Shown here piece after piece: positions 46,280 through 57,334 of a stretch of 64,000 nucleotides of DNA; position 1 is the first letter of the stretch, and every line of letters starts with the position of its first letter. The position numbers were made by a program, and so were the translations under genes. Origin of the DNA: Roseibium sp. Sym1 (lineage in GTDB: Bacteria > Pseudomonadota > Alphaproteobacteria > Rhizobiales > Stappiaceae); NCBI RefSeq assembly GCF_027359675.1, contig NZ_CP114786.1:4686501-4750500 (forward strand), written 5' to 3'. The notes beneath the pieces are model-generated. The model searched no databases. It saw nothing but the letters and a program-made list of their open reading frames with translations, and was not told the DNA's origin.

Positions 46280-47341
46280 ATGGTTGAGTTCTTTACGACC
46301 ACCTATCTGGGACAATTCCTCCTGATGGCGCTGCAGAGCGTGGTCATGATGGTCGTGCTTCTGGTGATCGTCGCCTATGTACTGCTGGCGGACCGCAAGA
46401 TCTGGGCGGCCGTGCAGATTCGCCGTGGCCCGAACGTGGTCGGTCCGTGGGGCCTGCTGCAGAGTTTTGCCGACCTTTTGAAATTCGTTCTGAAGGAACC
46501 GGTCATCCCGGCCGGTTCCAACAAGATCCTGTTCCTTCTGGCGCCGCTGGTTTCCGTGCTGCTGGCACTGGCTGCCTGGGCGGTGATCCCGGTTGCCGAC
46601 GGGTGGGTGATCGCGAACATCAATGTCGGCGTCCTGTTCGTTTTCGCGGTGTCCTCGCTCGAGGTCTACGGCGTCATCATCGGCGGTTGGGCCTCGAACT
46701 CGAAATATCCGTTCCTGTCGGCGCTGCGTTCGGCGGCCCAGATGGTGTCCTACGAGGTCTCGATCGGTTTCGTGATCGTCACCGTGCTGCTGTGTGCCGG
46801 TACGCTGAACCTGACGGGAATTGTCGAATCCCAGCAGACTGGCCTGGCGACCTGGCTCGGGGTGCCGTGGCTCAGCTTCCTGAACTGGTACTGGCTGCCG
46901 CTGTTCCCGATGTTCGTGGTGTTCTTCGTGTCCGCGCTGGCCGAAACCAACCGTCCGCCGTTCGACCTTGCGGAAGCGGAATCGGAGCTGGTCGCCGGCT
47001 TCATGGTGGAATACGGCTCGACCCCGTACATGATGTTCATGCTCGGTGAATATGTCGCCATCTGCCTGATGTGCGCTCTGATGACGATCTTCTTCATGGG
47101 GGGATGGCTGCCGCCGTTCGACTTTGCACCCTTCACCTGGGTGCCCGGCGTGGTCTGGTTCCTGTTGAAGTGTTTCCTGGGCTTCTTCATGTTCGCCATG
47201 GTGAAGGCCATGGTGCCGCGCTACCGCTATGACCAGCTGATGCGCCTGGGCTGGAAAGTGTTCCTGCCGCTGTCGCTGGGCATGGTCGTCGTTGTCGCCG
47301 CAGTCCTGATGGTCATGGGCTGGGCACCGGGCGCGGCGTGA
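46280..47341 (+). CDS. nuoH: NADH-quinone oxidoreductase subunit H
   Basis: NuoH joins the peripheral and membrane arms and lines the quinone tunnel. The 353-residue protein has about eight membrane helices, [19 protein letters not shown] and the conserved acidic loop [20 protein letters not shown]. Its stop overlaps the GTG start of a small membrane protein (GTGA). Confidence 0.97.
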   Translation: MVEFFTTTYLGQFLLMALQSVVMMVVLLVIVAYVLLADRKIWAAVQIRRGPNVVGPWGLLQSFADLLKFVLKEPVIPAGSNKILFLLAPLVSVLLALAAWAVIPVADGWVIANINVGVLFVFAVSSLEVYGVIIGGWASNSKYPFLSALRSAAQMVSYEVSIGFVIVTVLLCAGTLNLTGIVESQQTGLATWLGVPWLSFLNWYWLPLFPMFVVFFVSALAETNRPPFDLAEAESELVAGFMVEYGSTPYMMFMLGEYVAICLMCALMTIFFMGGWLPPFDFAPFTWVPGVVWFLLKCFLGFFMFAMVKAMVPRYRYDQLMRLGWKVFLPLSLGMVVVVAAVLMVMGWAPGAA

Positions 47342-47574
47342 GCATATCACTCGCCGGCGTGATCGGCGCCGCCGTCGGTCTCTACATGGGCTGGCTCGAC
47401 TGGAAGATCCTGAAGGGCATGCTTCAGGCGGCGGAAACGAAGAACAGGCAGGCCGGCGGCGACGGTGGCGCCGCGGCCAGATACAAGGCGCTCTGGAGCG
47501 CACTGATTTTTGGAGTTCCGGTGATCGGCTTCCCGATCATCGGCTATTGGGCCGGCCACCAGCTGGCTGGTTGA
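47338..47574 (+). CDS. Small two-helix membrane protein inside the nuo operon (78 aa)
   Basis: A GTG start overlaps the nuoH stop by 4 bp. Two hydrophobic segments (about residues 3-22 and 52-74) flank a basic, Gly-rich loop with [11 protein letters not shown] do not recognise a family. Its translational coupling to nuoH and its position just before nuoI make it a candidate accessory or assembly subunit of complex I (inference). Confidence 0.75.
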   Translation: MSISLAGVIGAAVGLYMGWLDWKILKGMLQAAETKNRQAGGDGGAAARYKALWSALIFGVPVIGFPIIGYWAGHQLAG

Positions 47575-47594
47575 GGAAAGAGAGGCAAAAAGCG

Positions 47595-48083
47595 ATGGGA
47601 CTTAGTCAAGCCGTCAAATCGCTGTTCCTGCAGGAGTTCGTGTCCGCCTTTGTTCTGGCGATGCGCTACTTCTTCAAGCCGAAGCCTACGGTCAACTATC
47701 CGTTCGAGAAAGGCCCGGTGAGCCCGCGTTTCCGTGGCGAACACGCGCTGCGCCGCTATCCGAACGGCGAGGAACGCTGCATCGCCTGCAAGCTGTGCGA
47801 GGCCATCTGCCCGGCCCAGGCGATCACCATCGAGGCCGGTCCGCGCCGCAATGACGGCACCCGCCGGACCACCCGCTACGACATCGACATGGTCAAGTGC
47901 ATCTATTGCGGCTTCTGCCAGGAAGCCTGCCCGGTGGACGCGATCGTGGAAGGGCCGAATTTCGAGTTCGCGACGGAGACCCGCGAGGAGCTTTACTACG
48001 ACAAGGAAAAGCTGCTTGCGAACGGCGACCGCTGGGAACGCGAAATTGCCCGCAACATTGAAATGGACGCTCCTTACCGCTAG
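47595..48083 (+). CDS. nuoI: NADH-quinone oxidoreductase subunit I
   Basis: NuoI (23-kDa) holds clusters N6a and N6b. The 162-residue protein has two ferredoxin motifs, [12 protein letters not shown] and [15 protein letters not shown] 47595 is preceded by GAAAGAGAGG. An upstream ATG in frame overlaps the small membrane gene and is unlikely. Confidence 0.97.
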   Translation: MGLSQAVKSLFLQEFVSAFVLAMRYFFKPKPTVNYPFEKGPVSPRFRGEHALRRYPNGEERCIACKLCEAICPAQAITIEAGPRRNDGTRRTTRYDIDMVKCIYCGFCQEACPVDAIVEGPNFEFATETREELYYDKEKLLANGDRWEREIARNIEMDAPYR

Positions 48084-48171
48084 GAGCTAACCGACTTCTG
48101 ATTTCAGCCCGGCAATCCGGCCGGGCCCCGCAGTTCCGGCCGCAAGGCCACACGACAGGCAGGTCTTCGAA

Positions 48172-48786
48172 ATGATCCTGAAAGCCCTCTTCTTCTACCT
48201 GTTTGCCGGCGTCACCCTGGCGTCAGGCTTCATGGTGATCGCGTCCCGCAATCCGGTGACCTCGGTCCTGTTCCTGATCCTGGCCTTCGTCAATTCCGCG
48301 GGTCTGTTCATTCTGCTCGGGGCCGAGTACCTGGCCCTGCTGCTGGTGGTCGTCTATGTCGGCGCCGTCGCGGTGCTGTTCCTGTTCGTCGTCATGATGC
48401 TCGATGTCGATTTCGTCGAGCTGCGTCAGGGCTTCCTGCAGTATCTGCCGATCGGCGGCCTCGTGGGCCTGATCCTGATGGTCGAGCTGCTCATGGGTCT
48501 CGGCGCCTGGATCATTGCGCCCGAGGTGCTCGGACACGGCTCCGAACCGACGCCGGCGCTGACCGAGATGAGCAACATCCAGGCGCTCGGCTCGGTGCTC
48601 TACACCAAGTACATCTATTTCTTCCAGGTCGCTGGCCTGGTTCTCCTGGTGGCCATGATCGGGGCGATCGTCCTGACCCTGCGCCACAAGCCGAATGTCA
48701 AACGTCAAAGCATTCCGGATCAGGTTGCGCGCAACCGCGAAACCGCCATCGAGGTCCGGAAGGTGGAAACGGGCAAAGGTATCTGA
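48172..48786 (+). CDS. nuoJ: NADH-quinone oxidoreductase subunit J
   Basis: NuoJ is a membrane-arm subunit of complex I. The 204-residue protein has five hydrophobic segments and the conserved YVGAVAVLFLFVVMMLDVD. It follows nuoI by 88 bp and the order continues with nuoK. Confidence 0.96.
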   Translation: MILKALFFYLFAGVTLASGFMVIASRNPVTSVLFLILAFVNSAGLFILLGAEYLALLLVVVYVGAVAVLFLFVVMMLDVDFVELRQGFLQYLPIGGLVGLILMVELLMGLGAWIIAPEVLGHGSEPTPALTEMSNIQALGSVLYTKYIYFFQVAGLVLLVAMIGAIVLTLRHKPNVKRQSIPDQVARNRETAIEVRKVETGKGI

Positions 48787-48882
48787 CGCGGGAAAAGCGT
48801 CGTTCGATAATGTCCGGGCACATGCACGCTCCTCCGTGCGGTGCCGGGTTGGGGTAAACGAGGGGAGCACGGCGAGGCGCCC

Positions 48883-49191
48883 ATGGAAATCGGTCTGTCG
48901 CACTATCTGTCGGTCGCGGCGATCCTGTTCACGATCGGGATCTTCGGGATCTTTCTGAACCGGAAAAACGTGATTGTCATCCTGATGTCGATCGAGCTGC
49001 TGCTGCTCTCGGTGAACATCAACTTTGTCGCCTTTTCGTCGTTCCTCGGCGACATGATGGGACAGGTATTCACCATGCTGGTGCTCACCGTTGCCGCCGC
49101 CGAAGCGGCGATCGGCCTGGCGATCCTGGTGGTATTCCACCGGAACCGCGGCTCCATCGCCGTGGAAGACGTCAACGTGATGAAAGGGTAG
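48883..49191 (+). CDS. nuoK: NADH-quinone oxidoreductase subunit K
   Basis: NuoK is a small membrane subunit with key glutamates for proton transfer. The 102-residue protein has three helices, with [15 protein letters not shown] and [16 protein letters not shown] 48883 gives the family length; an upstream ATG at 48841 would add 14 polar residues. Confidence 0.96.
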   Translation: MEIGLSHYLSVAAILFTIGIFGIFLNRKNVIVILMSIELLLLSVNINFVAFSSFLGDMMGQVFTMLVLTVAAAEAAIGLAILVVFHRNRGSIAVEDVNVMKG

Positions 49192-49197
49192 GAACCG

Positions 49198-51201
49198 ATG
49201 TATTCCGCAATTCTGTTCCTGCCGCTGATCGGCTTCCTGATTGCAGGCCTTTTCGGCCGCGCCATCGGTGCCAAGGCCTGTGAATATATCACCAGCGGGT
49301 TTCTCATCCTGGCGGCGCTGCTCTCCTGGATCGTTTTCTTCGGCTTCTGGCTGGGCGGCTCGGAACTGCAGATCGTCGATCTGTTCCGCTGGATCGATGC
49401 CGGTAACCTGAAGGTCTCCTGGTCGATCCGCGTCGATACGCTGACCGCCGTGATGCTGGTCGTCGTGACCACGGTGTCCGCGCTGGTGCATGTCTATTCG
49501 ATCGGCTACATGCATCACGACCCGCACCGTCCGCGCTTCTTCGCCTACCTGTCCCTGTTCACCTTCGCCATGCTGTCGCTTGTGACGGCCGACAACCTGC
49601 TGCAGATGTTCTTCGGCTGGGAAGGCGTCGGTCTCGCCTCCTACCTCCTGATCGGTTTCTGGTACCAGAAACCGTCCGCCAACGCGGCCGCGATCAAGGC
49701 CTTTGTCGTCAACCGTGTCGGTGACTTCGGCTTCGCGCTCGGCATTTTCGGTGTGTTCTACCTGTTCGGCAGCATCGAGTTCACCAAGATCTTCAACGAT
49801 GCGCCGTCCTTCATCCAGGGCCATGACGAGGTGATGACCTTCCTCGGCTATCACCTGGATCCGCATTCGGCGATGACCATCGTCTGCCTGCTTCTGTTCA
49901 TGGGCGCCATGGGCAAGTCGGCGCAGTTCCTGCTGCACACCTGGCTTCCGGACGCGATGGAAGGCCCGACACCGGTCTCCGCGCTGATCCACGCCGCGAC
50001 CATGGTGACCGCGGGTGTGTTCATGGTGGCGCGCCTGTCGCCGCTGATGGAACTGTCGCACACCGCGCTGACCGTGATCGTGTTCTTCGGTGCGACCACG
50101 GCCTTCTTTGCCGCAACGGTCGGTCTCGTTCAGAACGACATCAAGCGCGTGATCGCCTATTCGACCTGTTCCCAGCTCGGCTACATGTTCGTCGCACTCG
50201 GTGTCGGGGCCTATTCGATCGGCATCTTCCACCTGTTCACCCATGCCTTCTTCAAGGCGCTCCTGTTCCTCTGCGCCGGCTCCGTCATTCACGCGGTCTC
50301 CGACGAGCAGGACATGCGCAAGATGGGCGGCCTCAGGAAACACATTCCGATCACCTATTGGACGATGATGATCGGCACGCTGGCCCTGACCGGTGTCGGC
50401 ATACCGTTCACCCATCTCGGTTTTGCCGGTTTCATTTCCAAGGACGCCATCATTGAGGCCGCCTTTGCCGGTTCGGTCGGCGAGCATGCCAACCCGATGG
50501 CGCTCTACGGCTTCTGGCTGACCGTCATCGCCGCCGCTCTCACGGCGTTCTATTCGTGGCGCCTGACGTTCATGACCTTCCACGGCAAGCCGCGTGCGCC
50601 GGTGGACGTGATGAAGCACGTCCATGAATCGCCGCTGGTCATGACCGTGCCGCTGTTCATCCTGGCGATCGGCGCAGCGCTGGCCGGCATGGTGTTCTAC
50701 GGCTCCTTCTACGGCGAGGGCTATTCGGAATTCTGGGACAAGGCCCTCTTCGTCAGCGAGACCAATCACATACTCCATGCCATGCATGAGGTGCCGGCCT
50801 GGGTGAAGGTGTCTCCGTTCGTGATGATGGTGCTCGGCTTCCTGGTCGCCTACCAGTTCTACATCCGCGCGCCGGAAATGCCGAAGCAGTTGGCGGAGCG
50901 CCATTCCGGCCTCTACCAATTCCTGCTCAACAAGTGGTATTTCGACGAGCTCTACGATTTCATCTTTGTCCGTCCTGCACAGTGGCTCGGCCGCATGCTC
51001 TGGAAGAAGGGCGACGGCACCGTGATTGACGGCTTCGGCCCGAACGGCGTCGCCGCGCGCGTCCAGAACGTCACGTCCTGGGTCGTCCGCCTGCAGACCG
51101 GATATCTCTATCACTATGCATTTGCGATGCTGATCGGGGTGGCTCTGCTGATCACCTGGTCGATGTTCACCGGTGCGGGCACCGGCGGGGGTGCACACTA
51201 A
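49198..51201 (+). CDS. nuoL: NADH-quinone oxidoreductase subunit L
   Basis: NuoL is the most distal antiporter-like proton pump of complex I. The 667-residue protein has the family core [18 protein letters not shown] and [20 protein letters not shown], and the long lateral C-terminal helix. Its stop overlaps the nuoM start by 1 bp. Confidence 0.97.
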   Translation: MYSAILFLPLIGFLIAGLFGRAIGAKACEYITSGFLILAALLSWIVFFGFWLGGSELQIVDLFRWIDAGNLKVSWSIRVDTLTAVMLVVVTTVSALVHVYSIGYMHHDPHRPRFFAYLSLFTFAMLSLVTADNLLQMFFGWEGVGLASYLLIGFWYQKPSANAAAIKAFVVNRVGDFGFALGIFGVFYLFGSIEFTKIFNDAPSFIQGHDEVMTFLGYHLDPHSAMTIVCLLLFMGAMGKSAQFLLHTWLPDAMEGPTPVSALIHAATMVTAGVFMVARLSPLMELSHTALTVIVFFGATTAFFAATVGLVQNDIKRVIAYSTCSQLGYMFVALGVGAYSIGIFHLFTHAFFKALLFLCAGSVIHAVSDEQDMRKMGGLRKHIPITYWTMMIGTLALTGVGIPFTHLGFAGFISKDAIIEAAFAGSVGEHANPMALYGFWLTVIAAALTAFYSWRLTFMTFHGKPRAPVDVMKHVHESPLVMTVPLFILAIGAALAGMVFYGSFYGEGYSEFWDKALFVSETNHILHAMHEVPAWVKVSPFVMMVLGFLVAYQFYIRAPEMPKQLAERHSGLYQFLLNKWYFDELYDFIFVRPAQWLGRMLWKKGDGTVIDGFGPNGVAARVQNVTSWVVRLQTGYLYHYAFAMLIGVALLITWSMFTGAGTGGGAH

Positions 51202-52760
51202 TGATTGACTGGCCAATTCTGTCACTCACAACGTTCTTGCCGCTGCTGGGGGTGCTGTTCATCCTGCTGGTTCCGGGCAATGACGAGGGCAGCAAGAAAA
51301 ACATCCGCATGGTCGCGCTGGTGACCACGTCGGTGACCTTCCTGCTGTCGCTGTTCATCTGGGGCAACTTCGACTACGCCAACCCGGGCTTCCAGTTCAT
51401 CGAGGAGAAGGACTGGCTGCCGAGCGGCATCGCGGCGCAGTTGGGCGCCGAGGACATCAAGTACCGCATGGGCGTCGACGGCATTTCCGTGCTGTTCGTG
51501 ATCCTGACCACCTTCCTGATGCCGTTCTGTATCCTGGCCTCCTGGGAAAGCATCCAGAAGCGCGTCAAGGAATACATGATCGCCTTCCTGGTGCTGGAAA
51601 CGCTGATGATCGGCGTCTTCTGCGCGCTCGACCTGGTGGTGTTCTACGTCTTCTTCGAGGCCGGCCTGATCCCGATGTTCCTGATCATCGGCGTTTGGGG
51701 TGGTGCCCGCAGGGTCTATGCCTCCTACAAGTTCTTCCTCTACACGCTGCTCGGCTCGGTGCTGATGCTGATCGCGATCATGGCGATGTACTGGACGGCC
51801 AAGACCTCCAACATCGCCGAGCTGGTCACCAGCAACGCGTTTCCGCCGGAAATGCAAACCTGGCTCTGGATCGCCTTCTTTGCCAGCTTCGCGGTAAAGA
51901 TGCCGATGTGGCCGGTGCATACCTGGTTGCCGGATGCGCACGTGGAAGCGCCGACGGCAGGCTCGGTGATCCTGGCAGGCATTCTCCTGAAGCTCGGCGG
52001 CTACGGCTTCCTGCGCTTCTCCCTGCCGATGTTCCCGGTTGCCTCGGACCTGTTCGCGCCGATGATCTACACGCTGTCTATTGTGGCGATCATCTACACC
52101 TCGCTGGTGGCGCTGGCGCAGGAGGACATCAAGAAGCTGATCGCCTATTCCTCCGTGGCGCATATGGGTTACGTCACCATGGGCATCTTCACGATGACGG
52201 AGCAGGGCGTGCAGGGCGGCATCTTCCAGATGCTGTCGCACGGCATCGTCTCCGGCGCGCTGTTCCTGTGTGTCGGCGTGATCTATGACCGGATGCACAC
52301 CCGCGAGATCTCGGCCTATGGCGGCCTGGTCAACCGGATGCCGAAATACGCTGTCGCCTTCCTGATCTTTACCATGGCCAATGTCGGCCTGCCGGGCACG
52401 TCCGGGTTCGTCGGTGAAATCCTGACGCTGATGGGGGCCTTCCAGGTCAACACCTGGGTGGCGTTCTTCGCCACAACCGGCGTGATCCTGTCGGCGGCCT
52501 ATGCGCTCTACCTCTACCGCCGCGTCGTCTTCGGCGCGCTGGAGAAGGAAAGCCTGAAGTCGATCCTGGACCTGAACCTCCGGGAAAAGGCCATCCTGCT
52601 GCCGATGGTGGTGCTGACGATCTTCTTCGGCTTCTACCCGATGGCCATTCTGGACGTGACCCAGGGCGCGGTCGACAATCTTATCACTCACTACACGGCG
52701 GCGCTTGACGCCGCCGGGGTCACCCAGCACGCCGCGGCAGCCGCCGCGACAGCACACTAA
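51201..52760 (+). CDS. nuoM: NADH-quinone oxidoreductase subunit M
   Basis: NuoM is an antiporter-like membrane subunit. The 519-residue protein has about 14 helices and the core [18 protein letters not shown] and [20 protein letters not shown]. The C-terminal tail is Ala/His-rich. Confidence 0.97.
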   Translation: MIDWPILSLTTFLPLLGVLFILLVPGNDEGSKKNIRMVALVTTSVTFLLSLFIWGNFDYANPGFQFIEEKDWLPSGIAAQLGAEDIKYRMGVDGISVLFVILTTFLMPFCILASWESIQKRVKEYMIAFLVLETLMIGVFCALDLVVFYVFFEAGLIPMFLIIGVWGGARRVYASYKFFLYTLLGSVLMLIAIMAMYWTAKTSNIAELVTSNAFPPEMQTWLWIAFFASFAVKMPMWPVHTWLPDAHVEAPTAGSVILAGILLKLGGYGFLRFSLPMFPVASDLFAPMIYTLSIVAIIYTSLVALAQEDIKKLIAYSSVAHMGYVTMGIFTMTEQGVQGGIFQMLSHGIVSGALFLCVGVIYDRMHTREISAYGGLVNRMPKYAVAFLIFTMANVGLPGTSGFVGEILTLMGAFQVNTWVAFFATTGVILSAAYALYLYRRVVFGALEKESLKSILDLNLREKAILLPMVVLTIFFGFYPMAILDVTQGAVDNLITHYTAALDAAGVTQHAAAAAATAH

Positions 52761-52783
52761 GGTTTCGAGGACGAGACAGAGCC

Positions 52784-54223
52784 ATGTCAGACATGACCCA
52801 ACTGCCAGATCTCATGCCGGCCCTGCCGGAGATCATCCTGGCCCTCGGAGCGATGGTGCTGCTGATGATCGGTGCCTTTGGCGGCAAGGGCGTCAGCTAC
52901 GCCGTCTTCGGCGGCGCGATGGGCCTGCTCGGCGGCACCTTCCTGGTACTGCTGTTCGTGCCGACCTTCGACGTCACTTTCGGCGGCTCCTTCGTCCTCG
53001 ACGATTTTGCCCATCTTCTGAAACTGCTGGTGCTGGCGGGCTCGTTCTTCGCCATCGCCATGTCGTGGGCCTATGCCAAGAGCCAGTCCTTCGATCATTT
53101 CGAATATCCGATCCTGATCGTGCTGGCGACGCTCGGCATGATGCTGATGCTGTCGGCAAACGACATGATCGCGCTCTACCTTGGTCTCGAACTGCAGAGC
53201 CTGGCGCTCTACGTGGTTGCCGCGATCAACCGGGACAGCGTCCGCTCCACGGAAGCCGGCCTGAAATACTTCGTGCTCGGCGCCCTGTCCTCGGGCATGC
53301 TTCTTTACGGCATGTCGCTGGTCTACGGCTTCTCCGGCCAGATCGCCTTTGCCGGCATTGCCGAAGCGCTGACCCATGAGGGGGCCTCGATCGGTCTCGT
53401 GATCGGGCTGACTTTCATCCTGGCCGGCCTTGCCTTCAAGATCTCGGCCGTGCCGTTCCACATGTGGACGCCGGACGTTTATGAAGGCGCGCCGACCCCG
53501 GTTACCGCCTTCCTCGCGGCCGCGCCGAAGGTCGCCGCGATGGGCATGTTGGTACGGATCGTCATCGAGGCCTTCCAGCCCGTCACCAGCGACTGGCAGC
53601 AGATCATTGTGTTCGTTTCGATCGCCTCCATGGCACTCGGGGCCTTCGCCGCGATCGGGCAGAGCAACCTGAAACGGCTGATGGCCTATTCGTCGATCGG
53701 TCACATGGGCTATGCCCTTGTCGGTCTGGCGGCCGGCACCCAGACCGGTGTCGAAGGCGTGATCTTTTACATGATGGCCTATCTCGGCATGACCCTCGGT
53801 GTCTTCGCTTGTATCCTGTCCATGCGCCGCAAGGACGGCATGGTGGAGGAAATCAATGACCTCTCGGGCCTTTCCCAGACCAATCTGCCGATGGCGATCC
53901 TGCTCGGGCTCCTGATGTTCTCCCTGGCCGGCATTCCGCCGCTGGTCGGTTTCTTCGGCAAGTGGTACGTGTTCGTGGCCGCTGTCGAGGCCGGTCTTTA
54001 TCCGCTGGCCGTTATCGGCGTGCTGATGTCGGTGGTTGGCGCCTATTATTATCTGAGGATCGTGAAGGTCATGTTCTTCGACGAACCTGCGGAGGCGTTC
54101 GAACGGATGCCGGTGGAACTGAAGGTCGTTCTGGGCCTGTCCTCCGTGTTCGTGGTCTTCTTCTGGCTGGCGCCGGGACAGGTGGTCAGTGCGGCCAGCG
54201 CGGCGGCGCAGTCGCTGTTCTGA
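52784..54223 (+). CDS. nuoN: NADH-quinone oxidoreductase subunit N
   Basis: NuoN is the third antiporter-like subunit. The 479-residue protein has [33 protein letters not shown] and [20 protein letters not shown]. It closes the nuo set, and birA begins 8 bp later. Confidence 0.97.
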   Translation: MSDMTQLPDLMPALPEIILALGAMVLLMIGAFGGKGVSYAVFGGAMGLLGGTFLVLLFVPTFDVTFGGSFVLDDFAHLLKLLVLAGSFFAIAMSWAYAKSQSFDHFEYPILIVLATLGMMLMLSANDMIALYLGLELQSLALYVVAAINRDSVRSTEAGLKYFVLGALSSGMLLYGMSLVYGFSGQIAFAGIAEALTHEGASIGLVIGLTFILAGLAFKISAVPFHMWTPDVYEGAPTPVTAFLAAAPKVAAMGMLVRIVIEAFQPVTSDWQQIIVFVSIASMALGAFAAIGQSNLKRLMAYSSIGHMGYALVGLAAGTQTGVEGVIFYMMAYLGMTLGVFACILSMRRKDGMVEEINDLSGLSQTNLPMAILLGLLMFSLAGIPPLVGFFGKWYVFVAAVEAGLYPLAVIGVLMSVVGAYYYLRIVKVMFFDEPAEAFERMPVELKVVLGLSSVFVVFFWLAPGQVVSAASAAAQSLF

Positions 54224-54231
54224 CCGGTGAC

Positions 54232-55005
54232 ATGACAAGCGGAACAAACCAACGTCCGGCGCCCGGTGCGCCGGACTTTCGCGTTGAAGAGCACGTTACT
54301 CTCGGGTCGACCAACACGGCGTGTTTCGACCGTGCCAGGGCCGGGGATACCGGCCGCCTCTGGGTCCGCGCGGAGGAACAGACCGAAGGCCGGGGCAGGC
54401 GGGGCCGGGACTGGTCCTCGCCAGGGGGAAATCTCTTTGCCAGTCTGTTGCTGGTGGCCCCTGAACCAGCCAACCGTATCGGCGAATTGCCTCTTGTGGC
54501 TGCGGTCGCATTGGCGGAAGCCGTTGACAAAGCGCTCGGCACACTGCAACTGGTACAATTGAAATGGCCGAATGACCTGCTGGTCGAAGGCGCAAAACTG
54601 TCCGGCATCCTTCTGGAGGCCGAAGCACTTGCCGATGGTCGGCAGGCTGTGGTCATCGGTTTTGGTGTGAATTGTGTATCCCACCCGGAGCTTTCGCTTT
54701 ATCAGGCCACGGATCTGAGAAGTCTCGGGTTTCAGGTGAGCGCGGAGAGACTGTTCGAGTTTCTTGCAGCTTCCCTGGCCGAGAAGCTGACGGTGTGGGC
54801 GCAGCCCGGCGGCTTTGACGACATCCGTCGCGGCTGGTTGAAGCGGGCGGCCCACCTGGGCAACCGGATCACGGTCAGGACCGCACAGGAAGAATTAAGC
54901 GGCATATTTGCCGATCTGGATGCGCGCGGCCATCTGGTCCTGAAGCAGGACGATGGCCGGTTGCGCACCCTATACGCGGGCGACGTGTTTTTACCTGGCG
55001 TTTGA
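54232..55005 (+). CDS. birA: Biotin--[acetyl-CoA-carboxylase] ligase
   Basis: BirA attaches biotin to the carboxyl-carrier protein of acetyl-CoA carboxylase. The 257-residue protein has the biotin/AMP loop GRGRRGRDWSSPGGNLF, the catalytic KWPNDLL, and the C-terminal SH3-like domain. There is no N-terminal helix-turn-helix, so this is a monofunctional enzyme, not a repressor. ATG 54232 lies 8 bp after nuoN, and rnj follows by 43 bp, the usual alphaproteobacterial neighbourhood. Confidence 0.94.
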   Translation: MTSGTNQRPAPGAPDFRVEEHVTLGSTNTACFDRARAGDTGRLWVRAEEQTEGRGRRGRDWSSPGGNLFASLLLVAPEPANRIGELPLVAAVALAEAVDKALGTLQLVQLKWPNDLLVEGAKLSGILLEAEALADGRQAVVIGFGVNCVSHPELSLYQATDLRSLGFQVSAERLFEFLAASLAEKLTVWAQPGGFDDIRRGWLKRAAHLGNRITVRTAQEELSGIFADLDARGHLVLKQDDGRLRTLYAGDVFLPGV

Positions 55006-55048
55006 CGCCGGGGCGGGTCGCTTACGCGCTTGCTTAAAGGAGCAATAG

Positions 55049-56728
55049 ATGGCTTCGGCCAAGAAAACTGAAAACGACATCGTCTTCCTGCCGTTGGGCG
55101 GGGTCGGTGAAATCGGCATGAACCTCGGCCTTTACGGCTATGGCCCCGAAGATGACCGCACCTGGTTGATCGTCGATTGCGGCGTGAGTTTCGCCGGTCC
55201 GGAACTGCCGGGCATCGATGTGGTCGTACCGGACATCAAGTTCCTGGAGGACGAGGTCGACAACGTCGCCGGCATGGTGATTACCCATGCCCACGAAGAT
55301 CATTACGGCGCGATCCTGCACCTGTGGCCCTATTTGAAGGTTCCCGTCTTCGCGACGGCTTTTACCGCCGGATTGCTCGCGGCCAAGACCGAGAGCGAGC
55401 CCGGGGCCGAGGAGGTCCCCGTTACGGTGGTCAAGCAGGGCGAGCGTCACAAGATCGGGCCGTTCGATGTGGAATTCGTCGCGATGGCGCACTCCATCCC
55501 GGAGCCTTGCGCACTCGCGATCCGCACACCTGCCGGCATGGTCCTCCATACGGGCGACTGGAAAATCGACCCGACACCCGGCGTCGGCAAACCGATCGAC
55601 ATGGACCGTCTTGCCGAACTCGGGCGGGAAGGGGTGATGGCCCTTGTCTGTGACAGCACCAATGCCGTGCGCGACGGTGTCAGCCCCAGCGAAAGCGATG
55701 TTGCCAAGGAGCTGACCAAGGTCATGTCCAAGGCGAAACACCGGATCGCGGTGACCACGTTTGCGTCCAATGTCGCCAGGATCAGGGCAATCGCGGAAGC
55801 CGCGGCGGCCAATGAGCGTGATGTGGTCGTTGTCGGACGGTCCATGCACCGGGTCATCGAAGTGGCCGGCGAACTCGGCTATCTGGAAGGCCTGCCGCAG
55901 TTTCATGACGAGGAGGCCTTTGGCTATCTGCCGCGCGAGAAGGCTGTGCTGCTTTGCACGGGCTCGCAGGGCGAGAGCCGGGCTGCCCTGGCGCGTATCG
56001 CGGCAGGCGATCACCGCAACATCGCGCTCACCAAGGGCGACATGGTGATCTTCTCCTCGCGCACCATTCCGGGCAACGAAAAGGACGTCGGCGCGGTCAT
56101 GAACAATCTCGCCGACAAGGATGTCGAGATCGTCACGGACCGGGATGCGCTGGTGCATGTTTCCGGCCACCCGCGGCGCGGTGAACTGGAACAGCTCTAC
56201 AAGCTGATCCAGCCGAAAGTCGTGCTTCCCGTCCATGGCGAGCCCCTGCATCTTGGCGCCCATGCCGCCTTTGCCAGGGACCTCGGCGTTCGCGAAGTGG
56301 TGCGCGGCAAGAACGGTGACATTGTCCGGCTGACGGCGGGACGGGCCGGGGTTATCGACGAGGCACCTTCCGGCATCCTGGTCAAGGACGGGGATATTCT
56401 CGATGACCCGGAAGTGACCGGCGTGAAGGAAAGGCGGAAACTGTCTTTCGCCGGCGCGGCGGTCATTGCGCTGGTCGTCAACCGTGCGGGGGATCTGCTG
56501 ACGGATCCGTCGATCACGCTGCTGGGACTTCCGGACACCGACGATGACGGCGAGCCCATGGAGGACATTGTCTCCAAGGCCGTGACCGGCGCGGTCAGGA
56601 GCATCCCGAAGGGGCGTCGCAAGGACAAGGACCTCGTCGGAGAGGCAGCCCGGCGGGCGGCCCGGTCCGAGATCCAGAGCGTCTGGGGCAAAAAGACGCT
56701 CTGCAAGGTGATGGTGACCCAACTATAG
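55049..56728 (+). CDS. rnj: Ribonuclease J (beta-CASP metallo-beta-lactamase)
   Basis: RNase J is a 5'-exo/endonuclease for mRNA decay and rRNA maturation. The 559-residue protein has the metal motif HAHEDH (His80, His82, Asp84, His85), the HTGDWKIDPTP motif, and the beta-CASP segment with VVGRSMHRVIEVA, CTGSQGE and HVSGHPRRGEL. Alphaproteobacteria keep RNase J alongside RNase E. The length is normal. Confidence 0.95.
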   Translation: MASAKKTENDIVFLPLGGVGEIGMNLGLYGYGPEDDRTWLIVDCGVSFAGPELPGIDVVVPDIKFLEDEVDNVAGMVITHAHEDHYGAILHLWPYLKVPVFATAFTAGLLAAKTESEPGAEEVPVTVVKQGERHKIGPFDVEFVAMAHSIPEPCALAIRTPAGMVLHTGDWKIDPTPGVGKPIDMDRLAELGREGVMALVCDSTNAVRDGVSPSESDVAKELTKVMSKAKHRIAVTTFASNVARIRAIAEAAAANERDVVVVGRSMHRVIEVAGELGYLEGLPQFHDEEAFGYLPREKAVLLCTGSQGESRAALARIAAGDHRNIALTKGDMVIFSSRTIPGNEKDVGAVMNNLADKDVEIVTDRDALVHVSGHPRRGELEQLYKLIQPKVVLPVHGEPLHLGAHAAFARDLGVREVVRGKNGDIVRLTAGRAGVIDEAPSGILVKDGDILDDPEVTGVKERRKLSFAGAAVIALVVNRAGDLLTDPSITLLGLPDTDDDGEPMEDIVSKAVTGAVRSIPKGRRKDKDLVGEAARRAARSEIQSVWGKKTLCKVMVTQL

Positions 56729-56777
56729 TCAACTACGCATCCTGTTTTGGCTGCGGTAAAACCCTGAAGCCTCATCC

Positions 56778-56802
56778 AGAGACGGACCGCGGGTCCGTCT
56801 CT
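56778..56802. repeat. Strong hairpin after rnj
   Basis: AGAGACGGACC (56778-56788) and GGTCCGTCTCT (56792-56802) form a perfect 11-bp stem with a 3-nt loop. There is no U-tract, so it may terminate poorly or protect the 3' end. Confidence 0.55.
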
Positions 56803-56836
56803 TAGGATCGCCCGCCTGTCGCGGAATGTGTTGCCG

Positions 56837-56874
56837 ATCCTTCGAGACGGGCCGTTGGCCCTCCTCAGGATGAC
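56837..56874. repeat. REP-like intergenic palindromic element
   Basis: The stretch with ATCCTTCGAGACGGG at one end and CCTCAGGATGA at the other folds as an imperfect palindrome. It resembles a repeat family often found between genes in alphaproteobacteria. Only one copy was noticed in this window. Confidence 0.55.
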
Positions 56875-56925
56875 GCTGAGTTTTTGGGGTCTGTGGAAGA
56901 CGGAATGTCTGGTGGAGGGAAATTC

Positions 56926-57330
56926 ATGATCGGACGGCTCAATCACGTTGCCATCGCGGTGTCGGACATCGAGGCGGCGACGGCTGTCTACCGGGACACG
57001 CTCGGGGCGGAGGTCTCTGCCAAGGAAGAACAGCCGGATCACGGGGTGAGCACGGTGTTCATCAACCTGCCCAACACCAAGATCGAGCTGCTGGAGCCGC
57101 TTGGAGCGGAGTCGCCCATTGCCAAGTTCCTGGAGAAGAACCCGTCCGGCGGCATTCACCATGTCTGCTACGAGGTCGACGACATCATCGCCGCCCGCGA
57201 CAAGCTGGTCGCCGAGGGTGCGCGGGTGCTGGGTGACGGCGAACCGAAAATCGGCGCGCACGGCAAGCCGGTGCTGTTCCTTCACCCCAAGGACTTTCTC
57301 GGTACGCTGACCGAGCTGGAAGAGGCTTGA
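56926..57330 (+). CDS. mce: Methylmalonyl-CoA epimerase
   Basis: Mce interconverts (R)- and (S)-methylmalonyl-CoA in propionyl-CoA catabolism. The 134-residue VOC-fold protein starts MIGRLNHVAIAVSDIE with the first metal His, then GIHHVCYEVDD with the second. The Glu residues ELLEPLG and GTLTELEE complete the site. The ATG at 56926 has an SD GGAGGG; an upstream ATG adds 14 unlikely residues. DUF1467 follows by 4 bp. Confidence 0.94.
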   Translation: MIGRLNHVAIAVSDIEAATAVYRDTLGAEVSAKEEQPDHGVSTVFINLPNTKIELLEPLGAESPIAKFLEKNPSGGIHHVCYEVDDIIAARDKLVAEGARVLGDGEPKIGAHGKPVLFLHPKDFLGTLTELEEA

Positions 57331-57334
57331 CACC

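Noticed and set aside
48223..51225. A 1000-residue open frame on the minus strand
   Set aside because: It is a shadow of nuoJ-nuoL on the opposite strand: His/Asp/Glu/Arg-rich composition, no domain or SD, typical of antisense frames in GC-rich DNA. The same applies to long minus-strand frames opposite the AsmA-like gene (7884-10541), lon (25290-27932) and nuoF (41600-44035).
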